NCBI RefSeq assembly: GCF_029840635.1
Contig: NZ_JAOCCU010000010.1
Location: 62,001-126,000, forward strand
DNA length: 64,000 bases
Source of the DNA: Mitsuaria sp. GD03876
Lineage (GTDB): Bacteria > Pseudomonadota > Gammaproteobacteria > Burkholderiales > Burkholderiaceae_C
Direction of reading: 5' to 3'
Shown: piece after piece, positions 41,577-49,549 of the stretch
Numbering within the stretch: the first letter of the stretch is position 1
How the letters are laid out: each line of letters opens with the position of its first letter
The notes under the pieces: model-generated
Databases searched by the model: none
Told to the model about the DNA's origin: nothing
The model's input: only the letters and a program-made list of their open reading frames with translations
Translations under genes and position numbers: made by a program

Positions 41577-42485
41577 TCAGGCGTTCGCCGCGCCCAGCTC
41601 GTGGTTGCCCATCAGCTCCAGCGCCTTGACCAGCGCCGAGTGGTCCAGCTGGTCCCAGCCCTGCGCCGCGGCCGCCTGCATCAGCTGCGCGGTGCCCGCG
41701 GTGTTGGGCAGCGCCAGGCCCATCGCCTTGGCGCTCTGCAGCGCGAGGTTCAGGTCCTTCTGGTGCAGCGCGATGCGGAAGCCCGGGTTGAAGGTGCGCT
41801 TGATCATCCGCTCGCCATGGACCTCGAGGATGCGGCTGGCGGCGAAGCCGCCCATCAGCGCCTCGCGCACCTTGGCCGGATCGGCGCCGGCCTTGGCGGC
41901 GAAGACCAGTGCCTCGCCGACGGCGGCGATGTTCAGCGCCACGATGATCTGGTTGGCGACCTTGGTCGTCTGGCCGGCGCCCGCGCCGCCCACCAGGGTG
42001 ATGTTCTTGCCCATCAGCTGGAACAGCGGCTGGATGCGCTCGAAGGTGGCCGCCCGGCCGCCCACCATGATCGACAGCGTGCCGGCCTTCGCGCCGACCT
42101 CGCCGCCGGAGACCGGCGCGTCCAGCCACTCGGCGCCGAGCGCCTCGATCCGCGCCGCGAAGTCCTTGGTCGCCATCGGCGAGATGGAGCTCATGTCCAC
42201 CACCGTCTTGCCCGCGCCCCGGCCCTCGGCGAAGGCGGCGGCGACGCCGTCCGCGCCGAACAGCACGCGCTCGACGTCGGGCGTGTCCGGCACCATCGTG
42301 AAGATCACGTCGGCCTGGCGGGCGACCTCCGCGGCGCTGGCGCAGACGGTGGCGCCGGCGGCGGTCACGTCCTCGCGGACCTGGCTGCGGGTGTGGACGA
42401 ACAGCGCGTGTCCGCCCTGCGCGAGGCGGACCGCCATCGGCGCGCCCATGATGCCCAGGCCGATGAAGCCGATCTTGATGCTCAT
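41577..42485 (-). CDS. garR: 2-hydroxy-3-oxopropionate (tartronate semialdehyde) reductase
   Basis: A 302-residue beta-hydroxyacid dehydrogenase. The NAD(P) motif GFIGLGIMGAPMAVRL, the substrate loop DAPVSGGEVGAKAGTLS, the catalytic Lys region GAGAGQTTKVANQI and HQKDLNLALQSAKAMGL all fit GarR/GlxR (E. coli GarR is 294 residues). It reduces tartronate semialdehyde, formed by GarL, to D-glycerate. It starts 18 bases after garL in the same operon. Confidence 0.92.
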   Translation of the reverse strand: MSIKIGFIGLGIMGAPMAVRLAQGGHALFVHTRSQVREDVTAAGATVCASAAEVARQADVIFTMVPDTPDVERVLFGADGVAAAFAEGRGAGKTVVDMSSISPMATKDFAARIEALGAEWLDAPVSGGEVGAKAGTLSIMVGGRAATFERIQPLFQLMGKNITLVGGAGAGQTTKVANQIIVALNIAAVGEALVFAAKAGADPAKVREALMGGFAASRILEVHGERMIKRTFNPGFRIALHQKDLNLALQSAKAMGLALPNTAGTAQLMQAAAAQGWDQLDHSALVKALELMGNHELGAANA

Positions 42486-42503
42486 GTCAGGAACTCCTGT
42501 CTT

Positions 42504-43289
42504 TCAATCTCTGTACTTGTCGCGCAGCGCCTGCGTGGCCGAGCGGAACACGCCCAGGTCGCTGCCGACGGCGACGAAGGTCGCGCCCATGTCGAGGTAG
42601 CGGCGCGCGTCGGCCTCGACCGGCGCGAGGATGCCGACCGGCTTCCCGGCGGCCTTGCACGCCTCGAAGATCGCCGCCATCGCGGCCTGCACGTCCGGAT
42701 GGCTGGGGTTGCCGAGCTGGCCGTAGCCAGCCGCCAGGTCCTGCGGGCCGATGAACACGGCGTCGATGCCGTCCACCGCCGCGATCTCGGCGACCGCGGC
42801 CACGCCGGCCGGACTCTCGATCTGCACGATCACCGCGACGTTGTCGTTGATGCCCTGGAAGTAGCCCGGCACCGTGCCGTAGCGGTTGTTGCGCTGCGCG
42901 ACCGACACGCCGCGGAAACCCTGCGGCGGATAACGCGTGGCCTGCACCGCGTAGCGCGCCTGCTCGGCGGACTCGACGAAGGGGATCAGCAGGTTGGAGA
43001 AGCCCGCGTCCATCAGCCGCTTGATCTCGACGGCGTGGTTGGTGCTCGGCCGCACGACCGGCGCGCTGACGCTGTCCTTGAGCGCCATCAGCTGCGGCAC
43101 GAAGCTGTTGACGTCGTTGGGCGAGTGCTCGCCGTCCAGCAGCAGCCAGTCGAAGCCGGCCAGGCCCAGCACCTCGGTGCTGATCGGGCTGGCCAGCGAG
43201 CACCAGCAGCCGATCAGCCGCTCGCCCGCGATCAGGCGCTGTCGCAGCGTGTTGGGGAAGGCGGAGTAAGGCGTGGTCGGCGTCGGCAT
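42504..43289 (-). CDS. garL: 2-dehydro-3-deoxyglucarate aldolase (HpcH/HpaI family)
   Basis: A 261-residue class II aldolase that splits 5-keto-4-deoxy-glucarate (or 2-keto-3-deoxyglucarate) into pyruvate and tartronate semialdehyde. Typical segments are [69 protein letters not shown] and [13 protein letters not shown]. The metal-binding Glu in QIES and Asp in GPQDLA are kept. Context with garR and gudD supports the GarL assignment over HpaI. Confidence 0.92.
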   Translation of the reverse strand: MPTPTTPYSAFPNTLRQRLIAGERLIGCWCSLASPISTEVLGLAGFDWLLLDGEHSPNDVNSFVPQLMALKDSVSAPVVRPSTNHAVEIKRLMDAGFSNLLIPFVESAEQARYAVQATRYPPQGFRGVSVAQRNNRYGTVPGYFQGINDNVAVIVQIESPAGVAAVAEIAAVDGIDAVFIGPQDLAAGYGQLGNPSHPDVQAAMAAIFEACKAAGKPVGILAPVEADARRYLDMGATFVAVGSDLGVFRSATQALRDKYRD

Positions 43290-43332
43290 GACGGGGCTCC
43301 TGGGTGCGGGCTTTTCGGGCGTCGGGGGAAGG

Positions 43333-44325
43333 TCAATCGAGCTTGAGCCCGCTCTTGCTCACCACGCCCGCCCACTTCTTGCGCTCGGCGTTGAAGAAGG
43401 TGTCCATCTCGGCGGCGTTCATCGTGCTGACCTCGGCGCCCTGCGCGGCCAGGCGGGCGCGGACGTCGGGCGTGCGGATGATGGCGATCAGCGCGGCCGA
43501 CAGCTTGTCGATGTGGGCCTTGGGCATGTTGGCCGGGGCCAGGATGCCCTGCCAGGTGCCGGACTCGAAGCCGGTGGCGCCCTGCTCGGCCAGCGTGGGC
43601 ACGTTGGGCAGCAGCGGCACGCGGGTCGACTTGCTGACGCCGATGACCTTGAGCTTGTTCTGCTGCACGAAGGGCAGCGTGGCCAGCATGCCGTTCATCA
43701 GCACCTGCGTCTGGCCGGCGATCGTGTCGGTGACCGCCTGCGAGCCGCCCTTGTACGGGATGTACTCCCACTTCGCGCCGGTCAGGCTGGCGACCTGGTA
43801 GCCGGCCAGGTGCGGCGCGCTGCCCATCGCGGTGACGGCGAAGTCGATCTTGGACTTCTTGGACAGCTCGACCAGTTCCTTCAGGTTGTTGGCCGGCACC
43901 GACGGATGCACGACCAGCATGTGCGGCGAGTACGCCAGCATCGCCACGCCCTTCAGGTCCTTGGACGGGTCGAACGGCAGCTTGGTGTACAGCGACGGGC
44001 TGATGGCCAGCGCGCTGACGTCGCACAGCATGATCGTGTAGCCGTCACCCGCCTTGGCCGTCTGGTCGGCGCCCATGTTGCCGCTGGCGCCGGGCTTGTT
44101 CTCGACGATGACGGTCTGCTTGAGCTGCTCCGACAGCAGCGGCGACAGGATGCGCGCGATGATGTCCGAGGAGCCGCCCGGCGTGTACGGGACGATGATC
44201 TTGAGCGGCTTGCTGGGCCAGGGGGCCTCGGCGAAGGCGCTCGGCGCGACGCCCGCCGTGGCGGCGACGGCGGCCGCGGCGATCAGCGCGCGGCGGGTGA
44301 GGCGGGAAGGCTTCCGATCTTGCAT
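43333..44325 (-). CDS. Tripartite tricarboxylate transporter binding protein (Bug/TctC family), copy 1
   Basis: A 330-residue periplasmic binding protein. A Tat/Sec-like signal ([20 protein letters not shown], cleavage after FAEA) leads to the Bug fold: [60 protein letters not shown] and [20 protein letters not shown]. Bug proteins are often orphans that hand organic acids to unlinked TctAB permeases. Here no TctA or TctB is in the window. Position between garL and gudD suggests glucarate or galactarate as ligand. Confidence 0.9.
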   Translation of the reverse strand: MQDRKPSRLTRRALIAAAAVAATAGVAPSAFAEAPWPSKPLKIIVPYTPGGSSDIIARILSPLLSEQLKQTVIVENKPGASGNMGADQTAKAGDGYTIMLCDVSALAISPSLYTKLPFDPSKDLKGVAMLAYSPHMLVVHPSVPANNLKELVELSKKSKIDFAVTAMGSAPHLAGYQVASLTGAKWEYIPYKGGSQAVTDTIAGQTQVLMNGMLATLPFVQQNKLKVIGVSKSTRVPLLPNVPTLAEQGATGFESGTWQGILAPANMPKAHIDKLSAALIAIIRTPDVRARLAAQGAEVSTMNAAEMDTFFNAERKKWAGVVSKSGLKLD

Positions 44326-44376
44326 GTCTCTCTCCGGGTGTCTCTCAGGGACGTTGGGGAATGGCGGGACGCGACC

Positions 44377-45720
44377 TCAGCGGACCATGCAGGGCCGCTT
44401 GGGATCGAAGGTCCAGTTCGGGATCAGGTGCTGCATCGCGATCGCGTCGTCGCGCGCGCCCAGGCCGTGCTCGAGGTAGAGCCGATGGGCGGCCTCGACG
44501 GCCTGCATGTCCAGCGTCACGCCCAGGCCCGGCGCGGTCGGCACGGCCACCTCGCCGTCGACGATCTTCAGCGGCTGCCGGGTCAGGAACTGGCCGTCCT
44601 GCCAGATCCAGTGCGTGTCGATCGCGGTCAGGCGGCCCGGCGCGGCGGCCGCGGCATGGGTGAACATCGCCAGCGACACGTCGAAGTGGTTGTTGGAATG
44701 CGAGCCCCAGGTCAGGCCGAAGTCGCGGCAGGTCTGCGCCACGCGGACCGCGCCGGACATCGTCCAGAAATGCGGATCGGCCAGCGGGATGTCGACCGAT
44801 TGCAGGCTCAGCGCGTGGGTGAACTGGCGCCAGTCGGTGGCCACCATGTTGGTCGCCGTCGGCAGGCCGGTGGCGCGCCGGAACTCGGCCATCACCTCGC
44901 GGCCGGAGAAGCCGTCCTCGGCGCCGCAGGGGTCCTCGGCATAGGCGAGCACGCCGCCGAGGTCGCGCAGCAGCCGGATCGCGTCCTTCAGCAGCCAGCC
45001 GCCGTTGGGATCGAGCGTGATGCGGGCCTCGGGGAAGCGGGCCTTCAAGGCCTTGATCGCCTCGACCTCCTCCTCGCCGCGCAGCACGCCGCCCTTGAGC
45101 TTGAAGTCCTTGAAGCCGTAGCGCGCCTGCGCGGCGACGGCCTGCTCGACGATGGTCTCCGGCGTCATCGCGACATGGTGGCGGACCTTGAGCCAGGCGT
45201 CGGACGGCTGGTCGCTGTCGGCCTCGTCGGCCGGCGTCTTGTAGGCCAGGCCGGTCTTCGCGCGGTCGCCGACAAAGAACAGGTAGCCCAGCATCGCGAC
45301 GCTGTCGCGCTGCCTGCCTTCGCCGAGCAGCTCGCAGACCGGGACTTCCAGGTGCTGGCCCAGCAGGTCCAGCAGCGCGCATTCGACGGCGGTGAGCACG
45401 TGGATCGTGGTCCGCAGGTCGAAGGTCTGCAGGCCGCGGCCGCCGCTGTCCAGCGACTTGAAGCGCTCGCGGATCTGGGCCAGCAGCGCGTTCCACTTGG
45501 CCACCGGCTGACCGATCAGCAGCGCGCCGGCTTCCTCGAGGGTCTTGCGGATGGACTCGCCGCCGGGGATCTCGGCGATGCCGACGTGGCCGGCGTTGTC
45601 TTCGAGGATCAGCAGGTTGCGGGTGAAGAACGGCGCGTGGGCGCCGCTCAGGTTCATCAGCATGCCGTCCTGGCCCGCGACGGGGATCGCGCGGGCGGAG
45701 GTGACGAGGGGACTGCTCAC
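44377..45720 (-). CDS. gudD: Glucarate dehydratase
   Basis: A 447-residue enolase-superfamily enzyme, the same length as E. coli GudD (446). It dehydrates D-glucarate (or L-idarate) to 5-keto-4-deoxy-glucarate. The acid/base KxK motif is in [10 protein letters not shown], metal ligands in ITLDPNGGW and [13 protein letters not shown], and the His-Asp dyad region is [18 protein letters not shown]. The N-terminal capping domain has [20 protein letters not shown]. It lies 13 bases after the second Bug gene. Confidence 0.93.
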   Translation of the reverse strand: MSSPLVTSARAIPVAGQDGMLMNLSGAHAPFFTRNLLILEDNAGHVGIAEIPGGESIRKTLEEAGALLIGQPVAKWNALLAQIRERFKSLDSGGRGLQTFDLRTTIHVLTAVECALLDLLGQHLEVPVCELLGEGRQRDSVAMLGYLFFVGDRAKTGLAYKTPADEADSDQPSDAWLKVRHHVAMTPETIVEQAVAAQARYGFKDFKLKGGVLRGEEEVEAIKALKARFPEARITLDPNGGWLLKDAIRLLRDLGGVLAYAEDPCGAEDGFSGREVMAEFRRATGLPTATNMVATDWRQFTHALSLQSVDIPLADPHFWTMSGAVRVAQTCRDFGLTWGSHSNNHFDVSLAMFTHAAAAAPGRLTAIDTHWIWQDGQFLTRQPLKIVDGEVAVPTAPGLGVTLDMQAVEAAHRLYLEHGLGARDDAIAMQHLIPNWTFDPKRPCMVR

Positions 45721-45733
45721 GAAAGGCTCCTGC

Positions 45734-46729
45734 TCAATCGGCGGTGATCTTGCGGGTCTCGATGACCTGCTTCCAGCGCGCGAACTCGGTCTTCTGGAAG
45801 GCCTGCGCCTGGTCGGGCGTGTTGGCGACGGTCTCGATGCCGATGTCGCTGAACTTCTGCTTCACCGCGGGCTCGTGCAGCGCGGCGGCGATGTCCTTCT
45901 GCAGCTGGGCGCGCACGGCGGCCGGCAGGCCGCGGGGCGCGGCGACGCCCTGCCAGGAATAGACGTCGGCGCCCTTGATGCCGGACTCGGACAGCGTGGG
46001 CACGTTGGGCAGCACGGCCGAGCGCTTGTCGCCGGTGACGGCCAGCGCGCGCAGCTTGCCGCCCAGGATGTGCGGCAGCACCGCGTTGACGTTCTGGAAC
46101 GAGGCGTCGACCTGCGCGCCCAGCAGGTCGCTGATGGCGGGGGCGCCGCCCTTGTAGGGCACGTGCAGGCCGTTGGTGCCGGTCTGCAGCCAGAACAGCT
46201 CGGCGGTGAGGTGGTCGGAGGAGCCGTTGCCGGACGAGGCGAAGCTCATCTTGCCGGGGTCCTTCTTGAGCGTGTCGACGACGTCCTTGACGCTCTTGAG
46301 CGGCGAGGCGGCGGGCACGACCAGCACGTTGGGCGCCTGGATGGCGACGGTGAGCAGGTCGATGTCCTTGAGGGCGTCGTACTGGACGGCCTTGATCAGG
46401 TGGGGCGCGATGACGAAGGGGCCGAGCGAGGACACGAGCAGCGTGTAGCCGTCGGGCGCGGCGCGCTTGACCTGGGCGGTGCCGAGGGTGCCGGTGGCGC
46501 CGGGGCGGTTGTCGACGATGACGGTCTGGCCCCACTTCTTCTGGAGTTCGGCGCCCATGGCGCGGGCCAGCATGTCGGTCGAGCCGCCGGCGGGGAACGG
46601 GACGACGATCGTCACCGGGCGGTCGGGGAAGGTGCTGGCGTGGGCCAGGCCGGCCGAGCACAGGGAGAGGACGGCGGCGCCGAGGGCGGCACCGGCCTTG
46701 ACGGCCAGGCGGCGGGTCAGAACGGTCAT
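45734..46729 (-). CDS. Tripartite tricarboxylate transporter binding protein (Bug/TctC family), copy 2
   Basis: A 331-residue Bug protein with signal peptide (1-32, ending AHAS). Its motifs are [60 protein letters not shown] and [20 protein letters not shown]. It is the first gene of the gud/gar operon, directly behind the strong promoter at 46816-46845. Copy 1 and copy 2 are clearly different proteins, so they may take different aldarates or pair with different permeases. Confidence 0.9.
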   Translation of the reverse strand: MTVLTRRLAVKAGAALGAAVLSLCSAGLAHASTFPDRPVTIVVPFPAGGSTDMLARAMGAELQKKWGQTVIVDNRPGATGTLGTAQVKRAAPDGYTLLVSSLGPFVIAPHLIKAVQYDALKDIDLLTVAIQAPNVLVVPAASPLKSVKDVVDTLKKDPGKMSFASSGNGSSDHLTAELFWLQTGTNGLHVPYKGGAPAISDLLGAQVDASFQNVNAVLPHILGGKLRALAVTGDKRSAVLPNVPTLSESGIKGADVYSWQGVAAPRGLPAAVRAQLQKDIAAALHEPAVKQKFSDIGIETVANTPDQAQAFQKTEFARWKQVIETRKITAD

Positions 46730-46809
46730 GGGTTGTCTCCGGAAGGAACCGTGAAACCGCTCTGGGTGCGTCTCACGGCGCGGGTCCGGGACGCGTTGGC
46801 GGCTTGTTG

Positions 46810-46833
46810 TCAGTCATCATACAAGTTGACTGA
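46810..46833. promoter_or_regulatory. Inverted repeat inside the gud promoter (candidate operator)
   Basis: TCAGTCA (46810-46816) and TGACTGA (46827-46833) are perfect inverted 7-mers ten bases apart, lying over the -10 element and spacer of the promoter. On the minus strand the sequence TTGTATGATGA also falls here; it matches the left half of the GntR-type site at 48594-48606 in most positions. Confidence 0.5.
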
Positions 46834-46845
46834 AATGGATGACAA
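46816..46845 (-). promoter_or_regulatory. Sigma-70-type promoter of the gud/gar operon
   Basis: Read on the minus strand, TTGTCA (46845-46840) and TATGAT (46821-46816) are each one base from consensus and are separated by 18 bases. It is the clearest promoter in the window and gives a leader of about 80 bases before the Bug gene at 46729. Confidence 0.65.
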
Positions 46846-46910
46846 GGCGTGTCGGCCCGCTGGGCGATCAGGGAAAACGCGGAGGATCACCCATTGCAGT
46901 GAGGGAGCAA

Positions 46911-46927
46911 CCCATAAAAACTATGGG
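46911..46927. promoter_or_regulatory. Palindromic operator 1 of the DUF4258/HTH pair
   Basis: CCCATA-AAAAC-TATGGG, a perfect 6-bp inverted repeat with a 5-base AT-rich centre. A second copy starts 69 bases further on. Paired palindromes before a toxin-antitoxin operon are usual for autorepression by the antitoxin. Confidence 0.6.
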
Positions 46928-46979
46928 TTTTTCGCGACACCGATTTCGCGCCGCCCTTCCGGCCGGGCCTACGATGCAA

Positions 46980-46996
46980 CCCATAAAAATTACGGG
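46980..46996. promoter_or_regulatory. Palindromic operator 2 of the DUF4258/HTH pair
   Basis: CCCATA-AAAAT-TACGGG, the same site with one arm mismatch. Both copies are also preceded by GCAA. It ends 28 bases before the chosen GTG start of the first gene, so the pair of sites brackets the probable promoter. Confidence 0.6.
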
Positions 46997-47024
46997 GAGC
47001 AACGGGCGCGGAGGCGCGACTGAC

Positions 47025-47327
47025 GTGACGTTCAAGAAGTTTTCCATCCCACAGCTGGAGCGACACATCCGCTTGACCGCCGCGCATTCCACACGGATCC
47101 ATTGGACGAATCACGCCATGCAGCGTATGCGCCAGCGACGGGTCTCCCTGGACGATGCGCTGGAATGTCTTCGAAAAGGCCGGATCGGCCTGCCTCCGGA
47201 GGAAGACCTTCAGACGGGACACATCGTCTGCCGGATGCAGTGGTACGGCGGCGCTCGCGACTTGGCGGTCTGCGTGGGGTTGGACGACGGCGACCCGGAG
47301 TTGATCGTTGTCACCGTGATTGCATAG
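47025..47327 (+). CDS. DUF4258 protein, likely toxin of a type II toxin-antitoxin pair
   Basis: A 100-residue protein with a DUF4258 domain, a RelE/MqsR-like fold: HWTNHAMQRMRQRRVSLDDA, LECLRKGRIGLPPEEDLQTG, IVCRMQWYGGARDLAVCVGL and ELIVVTVIA. Members are predicted mRNA interferases. It is followed eight bases later by an HTH antitoxin-like gene. The open frame reaches back to 46839, but those residues would be translated across both operator palindromes and look unlike protein. The GTG at 47025, with GGAG upstream, is therefore chosen; an ATG at 46974 is possible. Confidence 0.75.
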   Translation: MTFKKFSIPQLERHIRLTAAHSTRIHWTNHAMQRMRQRRVSLDDALECLRKGRIGLPPEEDLQTGHIVCRMQWYGGARDLAVCVGLDDGDPELIVVTVIA

Positions 47328-47335
47328 GAGAAGAA

Positions 47336-47818
47336 ATGACGCTGTACCACTTCACCGAATGCGGGCTCGACAACGTCTGGCTGCAGAACGGCTTTGCGTA
47401 CAAGGACACGGCGTATGGACCAGCCGTCTCCTTCGCCGCGCTGGATGAGCTGCTCGACGCCATCGCCGCGCACCTGGTGCGCAAGCCGGCGCGGCTGACC
47501 GGCAAGGAGTTCCGCTACCTCCGGTCGCACATGCATCTGTCGCAAGCCGCCATGGCCAAGCTCCAGGGTGTCAGTGAACAGAACATCAGCTTGTGGGAGC
47601 GCCGGGGCCGAGTGCCCAAGTCCAACGACACGCTTCAGCGACTTCTGTATCTCAAGCACGCTTCCGGAGACGAATCGCTGAAGGCCGCCTTCGACCAGAT
47701 CATGACCGTCGAGCGCCTGGTCCATCAAAGGATCGTGGCCACGTCGAGCCGCAAGGGCTGGCGGTTCAAGGTCGAGGAGGTCGAGCAGGACTCGGGCGAG
47801 GCGACGGTCGACGCCTGA
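47336..47818 (+). CDS. HTH-domain antitoxin-like regulator (MqsA/YgiT type)
   Basis: A 160-residue protein. The N-terminal half (YHFTECGLDNVWLQNGF) resembles the start of MqsA/YgiT antitoxins but keeps only one Cys (no zinc CxxC pairs). The C-terminal half has an XRE helix-turn-helix: LTGKEFRYLRSHMHLSQAAM, AKLQGVSEQNISLWERRGRV, about residues 60-105. AGGAG lies five bases before the ATG. It should neutralise the upstream DUF4258 protein and bind the two palindromes. Base composition is a little lower in GC than its neighbours. Confidence 0.8.
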   Translation: MTLYHFTECGLDNVWLQNGFAYKDTAYGPAVSFAALDELLDAIAAHLVRKPARLTGKEFRYLRSHMHLSQAAMAKLQGVSEQNISLWERRGRVPKSNDTLQRLLYLKHASGDESLKAAFDQIMTVERLVHQRIVATSSRKGWRFKVEEVEQDSGEATVDA

Positions 47819-47836
47819 CGCCGCGCGCTGGTGGGA

Positions 47837-48583
47837 TCAGCGCTTTTCCTGCAACGCCATCGCCGCGCGGCGGCGCCGTTCGCGGCTGTTGGCCAGGTGG
47901 GTGCGCATCGCCGCCCGTGCCGCCTCGCTGTCGCGGGCCTCGATCGCGGTGAGGATGGACTCGTGCTCCGCGTTCACCCGCAATAGGTAGTCCCGCTGCG
48001 CCAGCGGGTCCTCGTCGCCGGCGGCGCGCAGGCTCGCCAGGCGCGCCCGCGGGATGCTCGGCGCGCCCAGCGTCGCCATCAGCTGCTCGAAGTGCGGGTT
48101 GCCCGTGGCGCGGGCGATCTCCAGGTGGAACTGGAAGTCCGGCGTCACCGCGTCACGCCCGGCCTCCGCCGCCTCCGCGAACGCCGCCAGCGCCACCCGC
48201 ATGTGCTGCAGGTGCGCCTCCGTGCGCCGCTGCGCGGCCAGCGCCGCCGCCTCGGTCTCGATGCCGATGCGCAGCTCCAGCACCGCGACCACGTCGTTCA
48301 AGGTGGCCATCTGCTCTGCGCCGATCCGGAACGGACCGCCCTCCCCCAGCCCCAGCACGAAGGTGCCGATGCCGTGCCGCGTCTCCACCAGCCCGGCCGC
48401 CTGCAGCTTGGAGATCGCCTCCCGCACCACCGTCCGGCTGACCTCGAACTCGGCCATGATCGCCGCCTCGGTCGGCAGCTTGTCGCCCGCGGCCAGCGCG
48501 CCCGCGCGAATCCGGTCCTCCAGCGCCCGGACAAGTCCGAGGGCCAGCGATTTCGGGCGAGAACGGGTCAGGGAAGCGGTCAT
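47837..48583 (-). CDS. GntR-family regulator with FCD domain (FadR subfamily)
   Basis: A 248-residue regulator. The winged helix (about 12-75) has LEDRIRAGALAAGDKLPTEA, EFEVSRTVVREAISKLQAAG and GLVETRHGIGTFVL. The all-helical FCD domain (about 95-225) has the metal-binding pattern ending in HLEIARATGNPHF and NAEHESILTAIEARD. Homologues control galactarate/glucarate or gluconate operons, and it lies beside the gud/gar genes. Its own promoter region holds the palindrome at 48594-48606, consistent with autoregulation. The start at 48583 (ATG) is preceded directly by a GTG. Confidence 0.9.
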   Translation of the reverse strand: MTASLTRSRPKSLALGLVRALEDRIRAGALAAGDKLPTEAAIMAEFEVSRTVVREAISKLQAAGLVETRHGIGTFVLGLGEGGPFRIGAEQMATLNDVVAVLELRIGIETEAAALAAQRRTEAHLQHMRVALAAFAEAAEAGRDAVTPDFQFHLEIARATGNPHFEQLMATLGAPSIPRARLASLRAAGDEDPLAQRDYLLRVNAEHESILTAIEARDSEAARAAMRTHLANSRERRRRAAMALQEKR

Positions 48584-48593
48584 CACGGGTTAA

Positions 48594-48606
48594 GTTGTAC
48601 GACAAC
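48594..48606. promoter_or_regulatory. GntR/FCD operator-like palindrome
   Basis: GTTGT-ACG-ACAAC, a perfect 5-bp inverted repeat with a 3-base centre, ten bases upstream of the regulator start. The TTGT-N3-ACAA form is typical of FadR/FCD-subfamily sites. Confidence 0.6.
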
Positions 48607-48713
48607 ATAGGCCGGCACGACAACCGCGTTTTCGCGGTGTCGCGCCGATGCAGCGGTGTCGGAAGGGCCGGCGGGGGACAGCGGATTGTCCCGGAGGCGC
48701 AAGCGGCGGCGGC

Positions 48714-49520
48714 TCAGGCCTGGTCCAGCGGGAACTTGGCGCAGCCCAGCCGCGCCGAGATGTCGCGGCTGGCGCCCTGCAGCATCGCCACGACCTCGGG
48801 CGCCTTGGCTTCGTCGTAGCGGAAGGTCGGGAAGCTGACGCTCATGCCGGCGATCGGCTGGCCGAGGCGGTCGAAGATCGGCACGCCCAGGCAGCGGATG
48901 TGATCGTCGAACTCCTCGCGGTCCTCGCCAAAGCCCTGTGCCCGCACCCGGTCGAGCTCGGCCTGGAACGCCGTCGCGTCGGTGATCGTCTTGTCGCGGA
49001 AGCGCTGGAACTCGGCGCCCGCCAGCACCCGCGCGCGCCGGTCCGGATGCTCCCAGGCCATCAGCACCTTGCCGATCGCCGTGCAGTGCAGCGGCGCGCG
49101 GCGGCCGATGCGCGAGTACATGCCCAGCATGTGCTTCGAATCGACCTTGTGGACGTAGATGATCTCGCTGTCGATCAGCGTGCCCAGGTGTACCGTCTCG
49201 CCGGTGGCGTCGGCCAGCATCTGCATGTGGTGCTTGGACAGGTCGACCAGGTCCGGGTACTGCAGCGCCTTGGCGCCGATCTCGAAGACCTTCATCGCCA
49301 GCCCGTAGCGCTCGCTGTCGGTTTCCTGGCGGACGTAGCCCAGCGTCTTCATCGTCTGCAGGAAGCGGTAGACCGTCGCCTTGGGCATCGCCAGGCGGAC
49401 CGACAACTCGGAGATGCCGGTGTCGCTGCGTTCCGACAGGGCCTGCAGGATGGCAAAGACCTTGAGGACAGCCGCCACCGATTCGGGCTGCTGCCTGCCG
49501 TCGTTCAGATCGTCATCCAT
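48714..49520 (-). CDS. IclR-family regulator, KdgR-like
   Basis: A 268-residue IclR regulator. The winged helix (about 14-75) reads VLKVFAILQALSERSDTGIS, LSVRLAMPKATVYRFLQTM and LGYVRQETDSERYGL. The C-terminal effector domain has GETVHLGTLIDSEIIYVHKV, RIGRRAPLHCTAIGKVLMAW and AGMSVSFPTFR. KdgR, the pectin repressor of enterobacteria (263 residues, ligand KDG), is of this family, and the gene closes the pectin operon, 29 bases after the esterase-lyase gene. KdgR identity is inferred from context. Two sites of KdgR-box form lie between kduI and kdgF. Confidence 0.88.
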   Translation of the reverse strand: MDDDLNDGRQQPESVAAVLKVFAILQALSERSDTGISELSVRLAMPKATVYRFLQTMKTLGYVRQETDSERYGLAMKVFEIGAKALQYPDLVDLSKHHMQMLADATGETVHLGTLIDSEIIYVHKVDSKHMLGMYSRIGRRAPLHCTAIGKVLMAWEHPDRRARVLAGAEFQRFRDKTITDATAFQAELDRVRAQGFGEDREEFDDHIRCLGVPIFDRLGQPIAGMSVSFPTFRYDEAKAPEVVAMLQGASRDISARLGCAKFPLDQA

Positions 49521-49549
49521 GCGCAAGGTGTTCTTGGAAAGAAGGGATT

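Noticed and set aside
46839-47024. The upstream extension of the DUF4258 gene from an ATG at 46839.
   Set aside because: It would be translated across both palindromic operators and the extra residues do not resemble the family.
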